Shown here piece by piece: positions 1 to 9,201 of a DNA stretch of 38,550 nucleotides; position 1 is the stretch's first letter, and each line of letters begins with the position of its first letter. Source of the stretch: Geobacter sp. (GTDB lineage Bacteria; Desulfobacterota; Desulfuromonadia; Geobacterales; DSM-12255). The notes beneath the pieces are model-generated. The model saw only the letters and a program-made list of their open reading frames with translations. It was not told the origin of the DNA and did no database searches. The stretch spans positions 1 through 38,550 of the forward strand of contig VFJK01000119.1 in the NCBI GenBank assembly GCA_009886125.1, in the 5' to 3' direction. A program made the position numbers and the translations under genes.

Positions 1-2
1 CT

Positions 3-1004
3 CACCGACACCACATCGCCGCGTTGAAGTTCGACGTAGACGTACAGAAGCAGCCTGCTCATCGTCATTATACCGATATTGATGCCATGATCACGGGAAG
101 CACCCTGTCCGGCACGGTAAAAGAGAAAGCTCGACGGATTTTCCGCACGCTGGCCGAAGCAGAAGCAAAGGTGCATGGTGTCCCGCTTGCAGAGGTCCAT
201 TTTCACGAAGTCGGAGCAATCGATTCCATCGTGGATATCGTGGGAGTAGCCATCTGCCTTGACTACCTCGGCATTGAAAAGGTCTGCACCTCGGCCCTGC
301 CTCTTGGAAGCGGCTTTGTGGAAACCGAGCATGGCCGTCTGCCGGTTCCGGCGCCGGCGACTGCGGAGCTGCTGATCGGCCTTCCGACCCATGGCGAGTG
401 CGGCCCCGGTGAGCGGGTCACCCCGACCGGAGCAGCCATAATCGCGGCGCTGGCAGAAGGATTCGGTTTTCCCCCTGCCATGCGGATCGAGAAAATCGGC
501 AGCGGCGCCGGAGGGAAGGATTTCCCTGACATCCCGAATATCCTCCGCGCCTTCATCGGTTCTGTCGATCCCGTGACAGAGACCAGCCAGCTGACCGTCA
601 TGGAAGCAAACATCGATGACTCCTCCCCGGAGGTTCTCGGGTATGCCCTGGAGCGACTCCTTGCAGAAGGGGCGCTTGACGTCTGGCTCACGCCGATCCA
701 GATGAAGAAATGTCGCCCGGCAGTCATGTTGTCCCTTCTCTGTTCACCGGGTGAGTGTGACAAATTCAGCCGTATCATCCTTGAAGAGACATCATCCATA
801 GGAATCCGTCACTACCCGGTCTCACGACTGGCTCTGGAGCGGCGGATCGAAGAGCGTGTAACGGCTCTTGGCGTGGTCCGCTTCAAGGTGACCGGGTTCG
901 GAGAGAAACCCGAGTATGAGGACTGCCGCCGGATCGCGCTGGAAAAAGGTCTGCCGCTGCGCGAAGTATACCGCATGCTTCAGGTCGTGGAGCCCGGCGA
1001 ATGA
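3..1004 (+). CDS. larC: LarC-type nickel insertion protein, 5' truncated by window edge
   Basis: C-terminal part of the LarC family (formerly DUF111). LarC inserts nickel into the pyridinium dithiocarboxylate mononucleotide to make the nickel-pincer cofactor of lactate racemase-type enzymes. The frame is open from base 3. A TTG at 24 could be read as a start, but the family begins well upstream with a glycine-rich N-terminus and is near 390-400 aa, so about 60 residues probably lie outside the window. Visible family features are the HRHYTDI segment, the VHFHEVGAIDSIVDIVG block (His and Asp/Glu rich, near residue 60 of the visible part), GRLPVPAPATAELL and the C-terminal METNIDD-like block (MEANIDDSSPE). 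The stop overlaps the pgpA start (ATGA at 1001-1004), so the two are translationally coupled. Many deltaproteobacteria carry larC without an adjacent racemase, so the client enzyme here is unknown. Confidence 0.9.
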   Translation, partial: HRHHIAALKFDVDVQKQPAHRHYTDIDAMITGSTLSGTVKEKARRIFRTLAEAEAKVHGVPLAEVHFHEVGAIDSIVDIVGVAICLDYLGIEKVCTSALPLGSGFVETEHGRLPVPAPATAELLIGLPTHGECGPGERVTPTGAAIIAALAEGFGFPPAMRIEKIGSGAGGKDFPDIPNILRAFIGSVDPVTETSQLTVMEANIDDSSPEVLGYALERLLAEGALDVWLTPIQMKKCRPAVMLSLLCSPGECDKFSRIILEETSSIGIRHYPVSRLALERRIEERVTALGVVRFKVTGFGEKPEYEDCRRIALEKGLPLREVYRMLQVVEPGE

Positions 1005-1450
1005 ATCTCCTCATCAGGATACTTGCAACCTGGGGCGGCAGCGGCTACGCACCGGTCGCCTCCGGGACATTCGGCACCCTGGCGGCTATCCCTTTTTACC
1101 TGATGCTGGCAAAACTCCCCCTCCCCCTCTACCTCCTTACCCTGACCGCCTTCTTTTTCCTGGCCTGCTGGGTCTCGGGCAAGGCAGAGGTGATCTTCAA
1201 CGAAAAGGATTCTGGGAAGATCGTCATAGACGAGGTCGTCGGCTATCTGGTGACCATGGCAGCGATCCCTTTTGACTGGCGCTCCATCGTTGCCGGCTTT
1301 TTCCTCTTCCGACTCTTCGATATCGTAAAACCTCCGCCTGCTGGCTGGTTCGACCGGAAGCTGAAAAACGGCTACGGAGTGGTTCTGGATGACGTTGCCG
1401 CAGGCATGTATGCCTGGATATGCCTTATGATCCTGACGAGGTTCTGGTGA
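1001..1450 (+). CDS. pgpA: Phosphatidylglycerophosphatase A
   Basis: A 149-aa inner-membrane enzyme that dephosphorylates phosphatidylglycerol phosphate to phosphatidylglycerol. The family hallmarks are present: an N-terminal WGGSGYAPVASGTFGT segment (residues 11-26), the acidic IVIDEVVGYLV motif near residue 75, and a C-terminal GYGVVLDDVAAG motif near residue 124. Hydrophobic segments around residues 25-60 and 85-108 fit membrane anchoring. Length is close to the usual 150-170 aa. The ATG start overlaps the larC stop by 4 bp, and the 3' end overlaps the next gene by 4 bp (GTGA) if that gene starts at 1447, so this is a tightly packed run of unrelated genes. The identification is firm. Function in this organism is inferred from the family. 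Confidence 0.93.
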   Translation: MNLLIRILATWGGSGYAPVASGTFGTLAAIPFYLMLAKLPLPLYLLTLTAFFFLACWVSGKAEVIFNEKDSGKIVIDEVVGYLVTMAAIPFDWRSIVAGFFLFRLFDIVKPPPAGWFDRKLKNGYGVVLDDVAAGMYAWICLMILTRFW

Positions 1451-1923
1451 ACGCGCTGGATGAAAAAATCGCGAGACTGCTCAGGGATTCGGGCCTGACC
1501 CTCTCGCTTGCCGAGTCGTGCAGCGGCGGACTCATAGCAAAACGGATCACCGATATTCCCGGAAGCTCCGGATATTTTCTGCTCGGCGCGGTGACGTACT
1601 CCAATGACGCCAAGGAACGGGTCCTGGGCGTTCCGGCAAAGCTCATCGAACAATACGGCGCAGTCAGCGGCGAAGTTGCGCTGGCCATGGCAGAGGGTGT
1701 ACGAAAGGTCTCGGGAAGCGATATCGCCCTTGCTACAACCGGCATCGCCGGCCCTGAAGGAGGTAGCCCGGAAAAACCGGTCGGCACGGTCTATCTCGCC
1801 ATAGCCACCCCGGAGGGGGGCAACACCTTTCTCCAACACTTTGCCGGCGATAGAAGCGCTGTCAGGGAAGCTACGGCAGAGGCGGCCCTGAGACTGCTTA
1901 AAAAAAGAATCTTGAAGTCGTGA
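1447..1923 (+). CDS. pncC: CinA C-terminal domain protein, nicotinamide-nucleotide amidohydrolase
   Basis: A stand-alone C-terminal CinA domain. The family deamidates nicotinamide mononucleotide to nicotinate mononucleotide in pyridine nucleotide salvage. Recognisable blocks are the N-terminal LSLAESCSGGLIAKRITD motif with the catalytic Ser region, YFLLGAVTYSNDAKERVLGV, and TTGIAGPEGGSPEKPVGTVY. The full CinA N-terminal MoaB-like domain is absent, as in E. coli PncC (about 165 aa). I place the start at GTG 1447, which gives 158 aa. It has an ACGAGG-type ribosome site 5-9 bases upstream and makes a 4-bp overlap with pgpA. An ATG at 1420 would add nine residues, overlap pgpA by 31 bp, and adds nothing conserved. 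The last 14 bases of the gene lie inside the left arm of inverted-repeat element A. Confidence 0.88.
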   Translation: MNALDEKIARLLRDSGLTLSLAESCSGGLIAKRITDIPGSSGYFLLGAVTYSNDAKERVLGVPAKLIEQYGAVSGEVALAMAEGVRKVSGSDIALATTGIAGPEGGSPEKPVGTVYLAIATPEGGNTFLQHFAGDRSAVREATAEAALRLLKKRILKS

Positions 1924-2083
1924 CGGGGAGGACCGCCTCTCACTTCAACGCCTTTCGCTTCTGCACCGACGTAAGTTTATTCAGCAGTGGAGAAGATTTG
2001 CGGCAGTTTCGATTGTGGCAATATCTGGCCATGGGCTCCGGCTGTTTCCGTTCGATACGGCTCTCCCCGTCACGACTTCAAGA
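1910..2083 (+). repeat. Element A: structured dispersed element with copy-specific inverted arms
   Basis: Fills most of the 264-bp gap between cinA and recA. Its ends are a 20-bp perfect inverted repeat: left arm 1911-1930, right arm 2063-2082, plus one further T-A pair outside (1910/2083). Further pairs continue inward: 1933-1935 with 2058-2060, then TC/GA. Internal motifs are shared with elements B and C: a 5' block at 1941-1960 (CACTTCAACGCCTTTCGCTT) and a 3' block at about 2034-2055 containing CTCCGGCTGTTTCCGTTC. The arms differ from those of B and C, yet each pairs with its own partner. No credible gene lies inside. A 65-aa open frame at 1920-2117 is not convincing. It may be a structured RNA or a small hairpin-forming mobile element; I do not recognise the family. 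Confidence 0.8.
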
Positions 2084-2118
2084 GGAGTTATCCGACACGT
2101 CAACCATAAGGGATTAGC

Positions 2119-2147
2119 TTGTAAATGCTCATAAATCTGTGTTAAAA
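2119..2147 (+). promoter_or_regulatory. Candidate sigma-70 promoter of recA
   Basis: TTGTAA (2119-2124), a 17-bp spacer and TTAAAA (2142-2147), about 40 bp upstream of the recA start. The match is moderate. I found only a GGTT half of the Geobacter-type LexA motif in this gap and no complete operator, so SOS control is not shown by the sequence. Confidence 0.45.
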
Positions 2148-2187
2148 CTTTGCAAATATCTGAAAAACAAACCGAGGAGATACGCTG

Positions 2188-3195
2188 ATGCAGGAGAGAG
2201 AGAAAGCGATTGAACTGGCAGTCAGCCAGATAGAGAAGCAGTTTGGCAAAGGTTCGATCATGCGCCTTGGCAATGATCAGCCCCTCCCCGATGTTCCGGC
2301 GATCCCGACCGGTGCGCTCTCCCTCGATGTCGCGCTCGGTGTCGGCGGCGTTCCCCGTGGCAGAGTGATCGAGATCTTCGGCCCGGAATCATCCGGCAAG
2401 ACGACGCTTGCGCTCCATATCACGGCTGAAGCACAGAAGCTGGGAGGGATTGCCGCCTTTATCGATGCCGAACATGCGCTGGATATCGGTTATGCCCGAA
2501 AACTCGGTGTACGGACTGACGACCTGCTCGTTTCCCAGCCCGACACCGGAGAGCAGGCGCTTGAGATCGCTGAGACCCTTGTCAGAAGCGGTGCTATAGA
2601 TATTCTGGTCATCGACTCGGTCGCAGCACTTGTCCCGAAAGCAGAGATCGAAGGCGAAATGGGCGACTCCCACATGGGCCTTCAGGCCCGACTCATGTCC
2701 CAGGCGCTCAGGAAACTGACCGGGATCATCTCGAAATCCAACTGCTGCGTTATCTTCATAAACCAGATCAGGATGAAGATCGGTGTCATGTTCGGCAATC
2801 CGGAAACGACAACCGGCGGCAACGCCCTTAAATTCTACGCTTCGGTCAGAATGGACATCAGGAAGATCGCGACACTGAAGCAGGGGAATGACGTCATCGG
2901 CTCCCGCACAAAGGTCAAAGTCGTCAAAAACAAGGTAGCACCTCCCTTCAAGGAGGTCGAATTCGACATCCTCTACGGTGAAGGGATCTCGAAAGAGGGC
3001 GATCTGCTCGACATGGCCGTTGACAAAGGGATTATCGAGAAGAGCGGCGCATGGTTCTCTTACGGCAAGGACCGTATCGGTCAGGGTCGGGAAAATTCCA
3101 GGATATACCTGAAAGAGCGTCCGGAACTCTGTGTCGAGATCAGGGAGAAACTTCTGGCAGTACTCGGGTTACCCACCAATTCGCCCAAGGAGTAA
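2188..3195 (+). CDS. recA: Recombinase RecA
   Basis: A 335-aa RecA. It is an ATP-dependent strand-exchange protein that also stimulates LexA self-cleavage. The Walker A motif GPESSGKTT is at residues 65-73. Walker B ([19 protein letters not shown]) is near residue 138, loop L2 ([21 protein letters not shown]) near 192-212, and the conserved [10 protein letters not shown] segment follows. The C-terminal acidic tail is short, so the protein is at the short end of the family range. The ATG has a GAGGAG-type ribosome site (CCGAGGAGATACGCTG). pilT begins 3 bp after the stop and recX overlaps pilT, so recA, pilT and recX are probably co-transcribed. RecX normally modulates RecA, which makes this a functional as well as physical group. 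Element A lies directly upstream. Confidence 0.98.
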   Translation: MQEREKAIELAVSQIEKQFGKGSIMRLGNDQPLPDVPAIPTGALSLDVALGVGGVPRGRVIEIFGPESSGKTTLALHITAEAQKLGGIAAFIDAEHALDIGYARKLGVRTDDLLVSQPDTGEQALEIAETLVRSGAIDILVIDSVAALVPKAEIEGEMGDSHMGLQARLMSQALRKLTGIISKSNCCVIFINQIRMKIGVMFGNPETTTGGNALKFYASVRMDIRKIATLKQGNDVIGSRTKVKVVKNKVAPPFKEVEFDILYGEGISKEGDLLDMAVDKGIIEKSGAWFSYGKDRIGQGRENSRIYLKERPELCVEIREKLLAVLGLPTNSPKE

Positions 3196-3198
3196 CTG

Positions 3199-4356
3199 AT
3201 GGAACTCAATGAGATCCTTACCATAGCGGTCAAGGCACGCGCCTCCGACGTCCATATAAAGACCGGCCTCCCCCCGGTGGTCAGGATCGACGGCAAGCTC
3301 CGCCCGATCCCCAACAGCCACAGGCTGTCAAGTGAGATCGTCCATGCAATGGCGCACTCGATGATGAATCCGCGCCAGAAAGAGCAGTTCGACAGCAGCT
3401 ACGAAGTGGATCTCTCCTACGGGGTTCCCGGAGTCTGCCGTTTTCGTGTCAGCGCCTATCACCAGAGAGGGAGTGTCGCTCTTGTTTTCCGGGCCATATC
3501 ATTCAATGTCCCGAGCCTTGACTCCCTGAATCTCCCGCCGATACTGAGAAAAATAGCAAATGAAGAGCGCGGACTGATCCTGGTGACCGGGACGACCGGC
3601 AGCGGGAAATCCTCGACCCTGGCCGCAATGATCGACTACATCAATGAAAACCGGACCTGCAATATCATCACTGTTGAAGACCCGGTCGAATTCCTGCACC
3701 GCGACAAGAAAAGCATCATCAGCCAGAGAGAGGTCGGATTCGACACTCTTTCGTTTGCAGCCGCACTGAAAGGGGCTTTACGTCAGGATCCCGATGTCAT
3801 CCTGGTCGGCGAGATGCGGGATCTTGAAACCATTGAAACAGCTGTGACAGCAGCCGAGACAGGGCACCTGGTCATGTCCACCCTGCATACCCTGGATGCT
3901 GCGGAGACGATCAACCGTATTATTTCCGTATTCCCTCCGTTCCATCAGCGTCAGGTCAGGATGCAGCTTTCATCGGTCATCAAAGGGGTCATTTCACAGC
4001 GACTGGTCCCGAAAGCCGACGGCAAAGGGCGGGTCCCGGCAGTAGAGGTCATGATAGGCACTGCCCGGGTGAGGGAGTGCATCGACGACAAGGAAAAGAC
4101 AAAGCAGATACCTGATGCGATCGCGCAAGGGTTCACGACCTACGGGATGCAGTCGTTCGACCAGTCATTGATGCAGTTATACTCCAACAAACTCATCACC
4201 TATGAAGAGGCGATGCGTCAGTCGAGCAATCCTGATGACTTCGCCCTGAAAGTCTCCGGCATCTCATCCACTTCCAACAGCACCTGGGACCAGTTCACTG
4301 CTGAAGAGCCTGAAGAAGAGCCCGCAAACGGGAAATCGGATATTGAAAGGTTCTGA
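3199..4356 (+). CDS. pilT: PilT-family type IV pilus retraction ATPase
   Basis: A 385-aa secretion ATPase of the PilT family that would power pilus disassembly at the inner membrane as a hexamer. It has an N-terminal PilT domain (ASDVHIKTGLPPVVRIDG, near residue 15), Walker A GTTGSGKS at residues 131-138, the Asp box region VEDPVEFLH, Walker B (ALRQDPDVILVGEMRDLETI) and the His box (TGHLVMSTLHT). The AIREGK-type C-terminal motif of classical PilT is diverged here (RVRECIDDKEK), and the tail ends in an acidic low-complexity stretch (EEPEEEPANG). This suggests a PilT paralogue rather than the main retraction motor; Geobacter genomes usually encode several. Three bases separate it from recA, and recX starts inside its 3' end. 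Confidence 0.9.
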   Translation: MELNEILTIAVKARASDVHIKTGLPPVVRIDGKLRPIPNSHRLSSEIVHAMAHSMMNPRQKEQFDSSYEVDLSYGVPGVCRFRVSAYHQRGSVALVFRAISFNVPSLDSLNLPPILRKIANEERGLILVTGTTGSGKSSTLAAMIDYINENRTCNIITVEDPVEFLHRDKKSIISQREVGFDTLSFAAALKGALRQDPDVILVGEMRDLETIETAVTAAETGHLVMSTLHTLDAAETINRIISVFPPFHQRQVRMQLSSVIKGVISQRLVPKADGKGRVPAVEVMIGTARVRECIDDKEKTKQIPDAIAQGFTTYGMQSFDQSLMQLYSNKLITYEEAMRQSSNPDDFALKVSGISSTSNSTWDQFTAEEPEEEPANGKSDIERF

Positions 4357-4828
4357 TACAACCGGCCCGCACGCCGCGTATGAGCGTGCTCTGCTCCTGT
4401 TGGCACGGCGCGACCACAGTGTCGCCGAACTCAAGAGAAAGCTCGTCGACAAGGGGTTTCCTGAAATAGATGCAACAGACGCTGTCGCAAGGCTTTTACA
4501 GCAGGGCCTGCTTGATGATACACGATTTGCCGGGATGCTGGCTCATGCATCGATCAGAAACGGACGTGGTGTCGGTGCAAAGATTTATTCGGACCTCAGA
4601 AGGAAAGGGATCTCTCCAGACATTGCCCGCCAGGCGACTGATGAAGCTGCTGCCGAAACACCGGAGCACGAGACTCTCGACCTGATCTTCTCGAAAAGAT
4701 TCGCCGCGTTCGACCCCTTAAGCGCATCACAGAAAGAAAAACAGAGAGTTTTTAGCTATCTTCAGAGACGCGGGTTTTCGCTCTCCGCAATAATCGGTTT
4801 TTTCAGAAATCAGGAAAGAGGAGCTTGA
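4343..4828 (+). CDS. recX: Regulatory protein RecX
   Basis: A 161-aa RecX homologue. The family binds RecA filaments and restrains RecA activity. The sequence begins with the typical AYERALLLLARRDHSVAELKRKL block (residues 12-34) and repeats three-helix modules ending in YLQRRGFSL. The best start is TTG at 4343, which overlaps the pilT 3' end by 14 bp. No better ATG precedes the first conserved block. alaS starts 3 bp after the stop. Placement two genes from recA supports the assignment. Sequence conservation in this family is low, but the helical pattern, length and location agree. Confidence 0.88.
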   Translation: MKGSDTTGPHAAYERALLLLARRDHSVAELKRKLVDKGFPEIDATDAVARLLQQGLLDDTRFAGMLAHASIRNGRGVGAKIYSDLRRKGISPDIARQATDEAAAETPEHETLDLIFSKRFAAFDPLSASQKEKQRVFSYLQRRGFSLSAIIGFFRNQERGA

Positions 4829-4831
4829 CAG

Positions 4832-7462
4832 ATGACAGGCAAAGAGCTGCGCGCAAAATTTCTCGGCTATTTCGAGCAGAACGGGCATACGGTCGTTCCC
4901 AGCTCTGGACTGGTCCCGCATAACGACCCGACTCTTCTCTTCACCAATGCCGGTATGAACCAGTTCAAGGACTGCTTTCTGGGAATGGAAAAAAGAGAGT
5001 ATGTGCGAGCTGCCAGCTCGCAGAAGTGTGTCCGTGCCGGGGGCAAGCATAACGATCTGGAAAATGTCGGCAGGACTGCCCGCCATCACACGTTCTTCGA
5101 AATGCTGGGAAACTTCTCTTTCGGCGATTACTTCAAGACTGAAGCTATTGCCTTTGCCTGGAAGTTTCTGACCGATGAACTGAACCTTGATAAAGACCGC
5201 CTGTATGTGACCGTATTCACCGATGATGATGAAGCTGCCGACATCTGGCACAACCAGGAAGGGGTGCCCCGGGAACGTATCTATCGTTTCGGAGAAAAGG
5301 ACAATTTCTGGTCCATGGGGGACACCGGCCCCTGCGGACCATGCACCGAAATATTCTGGGACAACGGTCCGGGTACCGGCTGCGGCAAACCTGACTGCGC
5401 CGTCGGCTGCGACTGTGACCGCTACATGGAGATCTGGAACAATGTCTTCATGCAGTTCAACCGGACCGCCGACGGGGTATTGCACCCGCTTCCCAAGCCA
5501 GCTGTCGATACCGGTATGGGACTGGAACGGATCTGTACCGTTATGCAGGGGGTGAAATCGAATTACGAGACTGACCTGCTGCAGGGGATCATCCAGTATG
5601 TTGCACGGCTCGCCGGCAAGACGTACCGCCAGGAGATAAAGGATGACGTCTCCATGCAGGTCATTGCCGACCATTCCCGTGCGGTCACTTTTCTGATCTG
5701 TGACGGCGTTCTCCCCTCCAACGAAGGCCGTGGCTATGTGCTCCGCCGGATCATGCGCCGCGCCGCCCGCCACGCCAAAATGCTCGGATTTGCCGAACCG
5801 ATGCTCTACCGGGCGGTGGATGCCGTCAACTCGATCATGGGTGAAGCGTTTCCGGAGCTATTGGAGCGGGAGGAGTATGTCAAGAAGGTGATCCTGGCCG
5901 AAGAGGAGCGCTTTGCCGAGACCCTCGACCGCGGACTTGCCATCCTCAACGATGAGATCTCCGGGCTGAAGAGTGCGGGCAGGAGCTGCCTGTCCGGTGA
6001 AGCGGTCTTCCGCCTCTATGACACCTTCGGGTTTCCGGTCGACCTTACCTCGGATATCATGGCAGCAGAGGGGATGAGTATCGATGAACCCGGCTTCGAA
6101 CTCTGCATGGAACGCCAGCGCGCACAGGCACGTGAGCACTGGAAAGGCTCAGGAGAAGAAGGCATCTCCGACATCTACAAGAAACTTCATAACGACGGGA
6201 TACGGAGCAGCTTTATCGGCTATGACCACAGATCCGGCTACTCGGTCGTCAAAACCCTGCTCTCGAAAGGGGTGCCTGTCCAGGAAGCCGCAGCAGGTGA
6301 CCATCTGGATGTCATTACCGATGCCACTCCGTTCTATGGAGCCTCCGGCGGACAGTCCGGCGATACCGGGACCATATCGACCGGCGGAGCTCATCTGAAG
6401 GTACTGGAAACCATTCGACCCTTCCCGGATCTTACTGTCCATCGTGCAGTCGTAGAAACAGGGGTCATACGGCCCGGTGAAGCGGCAGATCTGGCGGTTG
6501 ACGGGACCGGACGTTCTTCTACGGCACGGAATCACACGGCGACCCACCTCCTTCAGTCAGCGCTCCGGCAGGTACTGGGCGAGCATGTCAAGCAGGCAGG
6601 TTCTCTGGTCGAGCCTGAACGGCTCAGATTCGACTTCACCCACTTTTCCGCGATGTCTGCAGAGGAGGTAAAAAGGGTCGAGGAGATCGTCAATGGCTTC
6701 ATAATGATGAACGACCCGGTCGATTCCCGCGAGATGCTCGTTGCAGAGGCCATGTCAAGCGGCGCCACCGCTCTTTTCGGTGAGAAATACGGTGAGAATG
6801 TCAGAGTTGTGAAGGTCGGAGAAGTAAGTATGGAACTCTGCGGCGGTACGCACGTATCAGCTGCCGGCGACATCGGTTTCTTCAAGATCCTGAGCGAAGC
6901 CGGGATTGCCGCCGGAGTCAGGAGGATTGAAGCGGTGACCGGCTCCGGAGCGGTCCGGTTTGTACACAACCTGGAAAATGACAAGCAGGCAGTTGCAGCA
7001 CTTGTCAAAGCTGAAGGCGGGGGTATACTTGACAAGGTCGAACGGATCATAGCCCGTCAGAAAGAGCTGCAGCGCGAGGTCGACACGCTCCGCGCCCAGC
7101 TGAACGCCGGTAAGTCCGCAGATATGCTTTCAGCAGTTCGCGATTTTTCCGGGGTCAAGGCTCTGGCGGTACAAGTCGCTGTGGATGATGTCAAAAAACT
7201 TCGGGAACTTGCCGACTCCCTCAGAGACAGACTTGGGTCCGGCATTCTCGCTCTTGGCGCCGACATCGGCGGAAAAGCAACTCTGCTTGTCACTGTAAGC
7301 AGCGACCTTGTTGCGCGCTTCAAAGCCGGTGACCTTGTCCGGGAAATGGCTCCGATAATCGATGGAAGCGGCGGCGGCAAACCCGAGATGGCTCAGGCAG
7401 GCGGCAATCAACCTGAAAAGCTGCCTGAAGCCCTTGAAAAGCTTTACACGTTGATCTCCTGA
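4832..7462 (+). CDS. alaS: Alanine--tRNA ligase
   Basis: An 876-aa alanyl-tRNA synthetase that charges tRNA-Ala and edits mischarged Ser/Gly. The N-terminal class II catalytic core is clear ([30 protein letters not shown] region, [18 protein letters not shown]). The editing domain carries the metal-binding pair H568/H572 (NHTATHL) and C670/H674 (CGGTH). A C-terminal coiled-coil and C-Ala region follows ([20 protein letters not shown], then a terminal DHHA1-like segment [14 protein letters not shown]). Length is normal for bacteria. The ATG is preceded by AGGAGCTTGACAG and lies 3 bp after recX, so it belongs to the recA transcription unit or reads from within it. Confidence 0.98.
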   Translation: MTGKELRAKFLGYFEQNGHTVVPSSGLVPHNDPTLLFTNAGMNQFKDCFLGMEKREYVRAASSQKCVRAGGKHNDLENVGRTARHHTFFEMLGNFSFGDYFKTEAIAFAWKFLTDELNLDKDRLYVTVFTDDDEAADIWHNQEGVPRERIYRFGEKDNFWSMGDTGPCGPCTEIFWDNGPGTGCGKPDCAVGCDCDRYMEIWNNVFMQFNRTADGVLHPLPKPAVDTGMGLERICTVMQGVKSNYETDLLQGIIQYVARLAGKTYRQEIKDDVSMQVIADHSRAVTFLICDGVLPSNEGRGYVLRRIMRRAARHAKMLGFAEPMLYRAVDAVNSIMGEAFPELLEREEYVKKVILAEEERFAETLDRGLAILNDEISGLKSAGRSCLSGEAVFRLYDTFGFPVDLTSDIMAAEGMSIDEPGFELCMERQRAQAREHWKGSGEEGISDIYKKLHNDGIRSSFIGYDHRSGYSVVKTLLSKGVPVQEAAAGDHLDVITDATPFYGASGGQSGDTGTISTGGAHLKVLETIRPFPDLTVHRAVVETGVIRPGEAADLAVDGTGRSSTARNHTATHLLQSALRQVLGEHVKQAGSLVEPERLRFDFTHFSAMSAEEVKRVEEIVNGFIMMNDPVDSREMLVAEAMSSGATALFGEKYGENVRVVKVGEVSMELCGGTHVSAAGDIGFFKILSEAGIAAGVRRIEAVTGSGAVRFVHNLENDKQAVAALVKAEGGGILDKVERIIARQKELQREVDTLRAQLNAGKSADMLSAVRDFSGVKALAVQVAVDDVKKLRELADSLRDRLGSGILALGADIGGKATLLVTVSSDLVARFKAGDLVREMAPIIDGSGGGKPEMAQAGGNQPEKLPEALEKLYTLIS

Positions 7463-7482
7463 AACATCAGACAGGAAACTGA

Positions 7483-8616
7483 ATGCTCGAACTCTCCCAA
7501 AAACCTGAGCTTGAAATACGGCAGGGTATCTCCATGAAGAAGCTCCTGATCGTGGATGACGAGGCCGTTATCAGGGATCTCTGCATCCGGGCGCTGAAGG
7601 GGTATCATATCGTCCAGGCCGGGACCGGGCATGAAGCTCTTGCCCTTTTCGACAAAGGGGGTATCGATGTCATTCTTACTGATGTCATGATGCCCGGAAT
7701 GGACGGGATAGAGCTTCTCAAGCGGATCAAGGAGAAGGACCCGACCGTTGTGGTCATTGTCATGACCGGTTTTGCCGAGAAAGACGTCATCCTGAACGCA
7801 CTCAAGGCTGATGCAGATGACTTCATCTCCAAACCGCTCAACTTGCTTCAGCTGAAGACTGCCGTTGACAAGGCGCTGGTAAAAAAAGCGCTGAAAGAGG
7901 AGATCGCGTCCCTCAAATCACTTGACCGGCTGAAATCGAACTTTCTCTCGATCATCTCGCACAAGTTCAGGACACCGCTCACCTCGATATCACTCTTCCT
8001 CCAGAATCTCGGTACCGGTATATTCTCGCCTGACGATCCGGATTTCAGGATGAATATGCGGCTGATCTCTGATGAGTCGGCGTATCTCGAACGGCTCGTA
8101 TCGGACCTGCTCGTGTTCAGCCGGATGATGGATACCGGCAAAGCGCTGCAGCACGAACCCTTCTCGATGGCGAAGGCCATACACCAGATCCTTTCCGAAT
8201 CACGTGAGATTGCCGTCAAACCTGCTGTCGAGGCGATCCTCGACCTTCAGGACGTGCCGGAAATAGACGTAGACAGCGAGAAGATATCATTTGCCATCAA
8301 GCAGATCATCGACAATGCCTTCAAGTTTACCGGCGAAGAGGGTGAGGTCAGAATATCTCTCGGTCACGATCCGGCGAAGATCACTCTGATAGTCACCGAC
8401 ACCGGTAAAGGTATACCGGGTGATGAGATCCCGAAGATCTTCGAGAAGTTTTACCAGATAGACCCGCACAACACGGGTCAGGTAAGGGGATTCGGCCTGG
8501 GTCTCTATTATGCACGGGAGTTTTTACGCATGCATGGCGGCAGTATTGCCATTGGGACCGCTGAAGGCGGAGGAGCAAAAGTAACGATTACTCTCCCCCT
8601 GCAGCAGGAGCAGTAA
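7483..8616 (+). CDS. Receiver domain-histidine kinase hybrid, cytoplasmic
   Basis: A 377-aa protein with an N-terminal receiver domain followed by a kinase core and no membrane segment. The receiver carries the acidic pair (VDDE), the phospho-acceptor D67 (LTDVMMPGMDG) and the conserved Lys (ISKPLNL). The kinase phospho-acceptor is H160 in ISHKFRTPLTS, where HKFRTP replaces the usual HELRTP. The ATPase has an N box (IIDNAFKFTGEEG), G1 (DTGKGIP), an F box (FEKFYQ) and G2 (GFGLGLYY). The ATG at 7483 has a good site (CAGGAAACTG); an internal ATG at 7534 begins exactly at the receiver domain, so the first 17 residues are uncertain. It starts 20 bp after alaS. Its input and partner are unknown: a receiver at the N-terminus means it is probably downstream of another kinase. 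Confidence 0.88.
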   Translation: MLELSQKPELEIRQGISMKKLLIVDDEAVIRDLCIRALKGYHIVQAGTGHEALALFDKGGIDVILTDVMMPGMDGIELLKRIKEKDPTVVVIVMTGFAEKDVILNALKADADDFISKPLNLLQLKTAVDKALVKKALKEEIASLKSLDRLKSNFLSIISHKFRTPLTSISLFLQNLGTGIFSPDDPDFRMNMRLISDESAYLERLVSDLLVFSRMMDTGKALQHEPFSMAKAIHQILSESREIAVKPAVEAILDLQDVPEIDVDSEKISFAIKQIIDNAFKFTGEEGEVRISLGHDPAKITLIVTDTGKGIPGDEIPKIFEKFYQIDPHNTGQVRGFGLGLYYAREFLRMHGGSIAIGTAEGGGAKVTITLPLQQEQ

Positions 8617-8675
8617 GAATTTTGCGGCAGGTTGCAGCGCCGCTCGAAAACTGATTAATCAAAAGGAGAGATTTT

Positions 8676-9005
8676 ATGGCAGGAGAAAACGTTCTTACCC
8701 TTGGTGACAGCAATTTTGAGGCTGAAGTCCTGAACTCGACAGTACCGGTTCTGGTTGACTTCTGGGCAACATGGTGCGCCCCCTGCAAGGCAATCGCACC
8801 AACAATCGACGGGCTTGCAACCGATTACCTGGGCAAGATAAAAGTCGGCAAGGTCAATGTGGACGAAAACCAGGGGACTCCCGCAAAATACGGAGTAAGG
8901 GGAATCCCTACCGTCATCCTCTTCAAGGATGGCAAGGTATTCGATCAGGTCGTCGGTGCTGTACCTAAAAGCCAACTTGAAGCGTTGATAAACAAGGCGC
9001 TGTAG
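8676..9005 (+). CDS. trxA: Thioredoxin
   Basis: A 109-aa cytoplasmic thioredoxin that reduces protein disulfides. The active site is WCAPC (FWATWCAPCKAI, about residues 29-39), with Ala where E. coli has Gly, as is frequent in deltaproteobacteria. The cis-Pro motif GIPTVILFKDGK is present near residue 73. No signal peptide is visible. The start is supported by AAAGGAGAG 8 bp upstream. It lies about 60 bp after the kinase gene and is followed by a strong terminator, so it closes the core segment before the restriction island. Confidence 0.96.
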   Translation: MAGENVLTLGDSNFEAEVLNSTVPVLVDFWATWCAPCKAIAPTIDGLATDYLGKIKVGKVNVDENQGTPAKYGVRGIPTVILFKDGKVFDQVVGAVPKSQLEALINKAL

Positions 9006-9030
9006 GCTAACACGTCCTTTAAGATTTAAG

Positions 9031-9067
9031 AAAAAAGGGAGCGACCAATCGGTCGCTCCCTTTTTTT
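9031..9067 (+). terminator. Terminator after trxA, left boundary of restriction island
   Basis: Stem GGGAGCGACC (9037-9046), loop AATC, stem GGTCGCTCCC (9051-9060), flanked by six A on the left and seven T on the right, so it can act on either strand. It is nearly identical to the hairpin at 16322-16356 on the other side of the restriction genes. Confidence 0.92.
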
Positions 9068-9117
9068 GAATTCAACCGAAACAGGTAAGCCTGGCAACCT
9101 CTTGCCGGGCTTTTATA

Positions 9118-9146
9118 TTGCTTTCTAAAGGGGTGGCGGCTAAAAT
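9118..9146 (+). promoter_or_regulatory. Candidate sigma-70 promoter for the hsd operon
   Basis: TTGCTT (9118-9123), 17-bp spacer, TAAAAT (9141-9146), 55 bp upstream of the hsdR start. It is the best promoter-like pair in the 134-bp gap between the trxA terminator and hsdR. No operator repeat is evident. Confidence 0.5.
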
Positions 9147-9201
9147 TAGCAAATTTTGAAGAGTTGGTCCGACCCAATGGGTATTTTCAGGTGAAAAAGC
9201 C

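Noticed and set aside
1910-2083. Element A as an integron attC site
   Set aside because: Length and inverted ends are suggestive, but the RYYYAAC and GTTRRRY boxes are not at the ends, and no integrase or gene cassettes are present.
1920-2117. Possible 65-aa gene between cinA and recA
   Set aside because: It lies across element A, whose inverted arms and shared motifs explain the sequence better; there is no ribosome site or family match.
2084-2187. LexA operator upstream of recA
   Set aside because: I looked for the Geobacter-type motif GGTT-N2-C-N4-G-N3-ACC as I recall it and found only a half-site on the minus strand; not enough to claim an operator.
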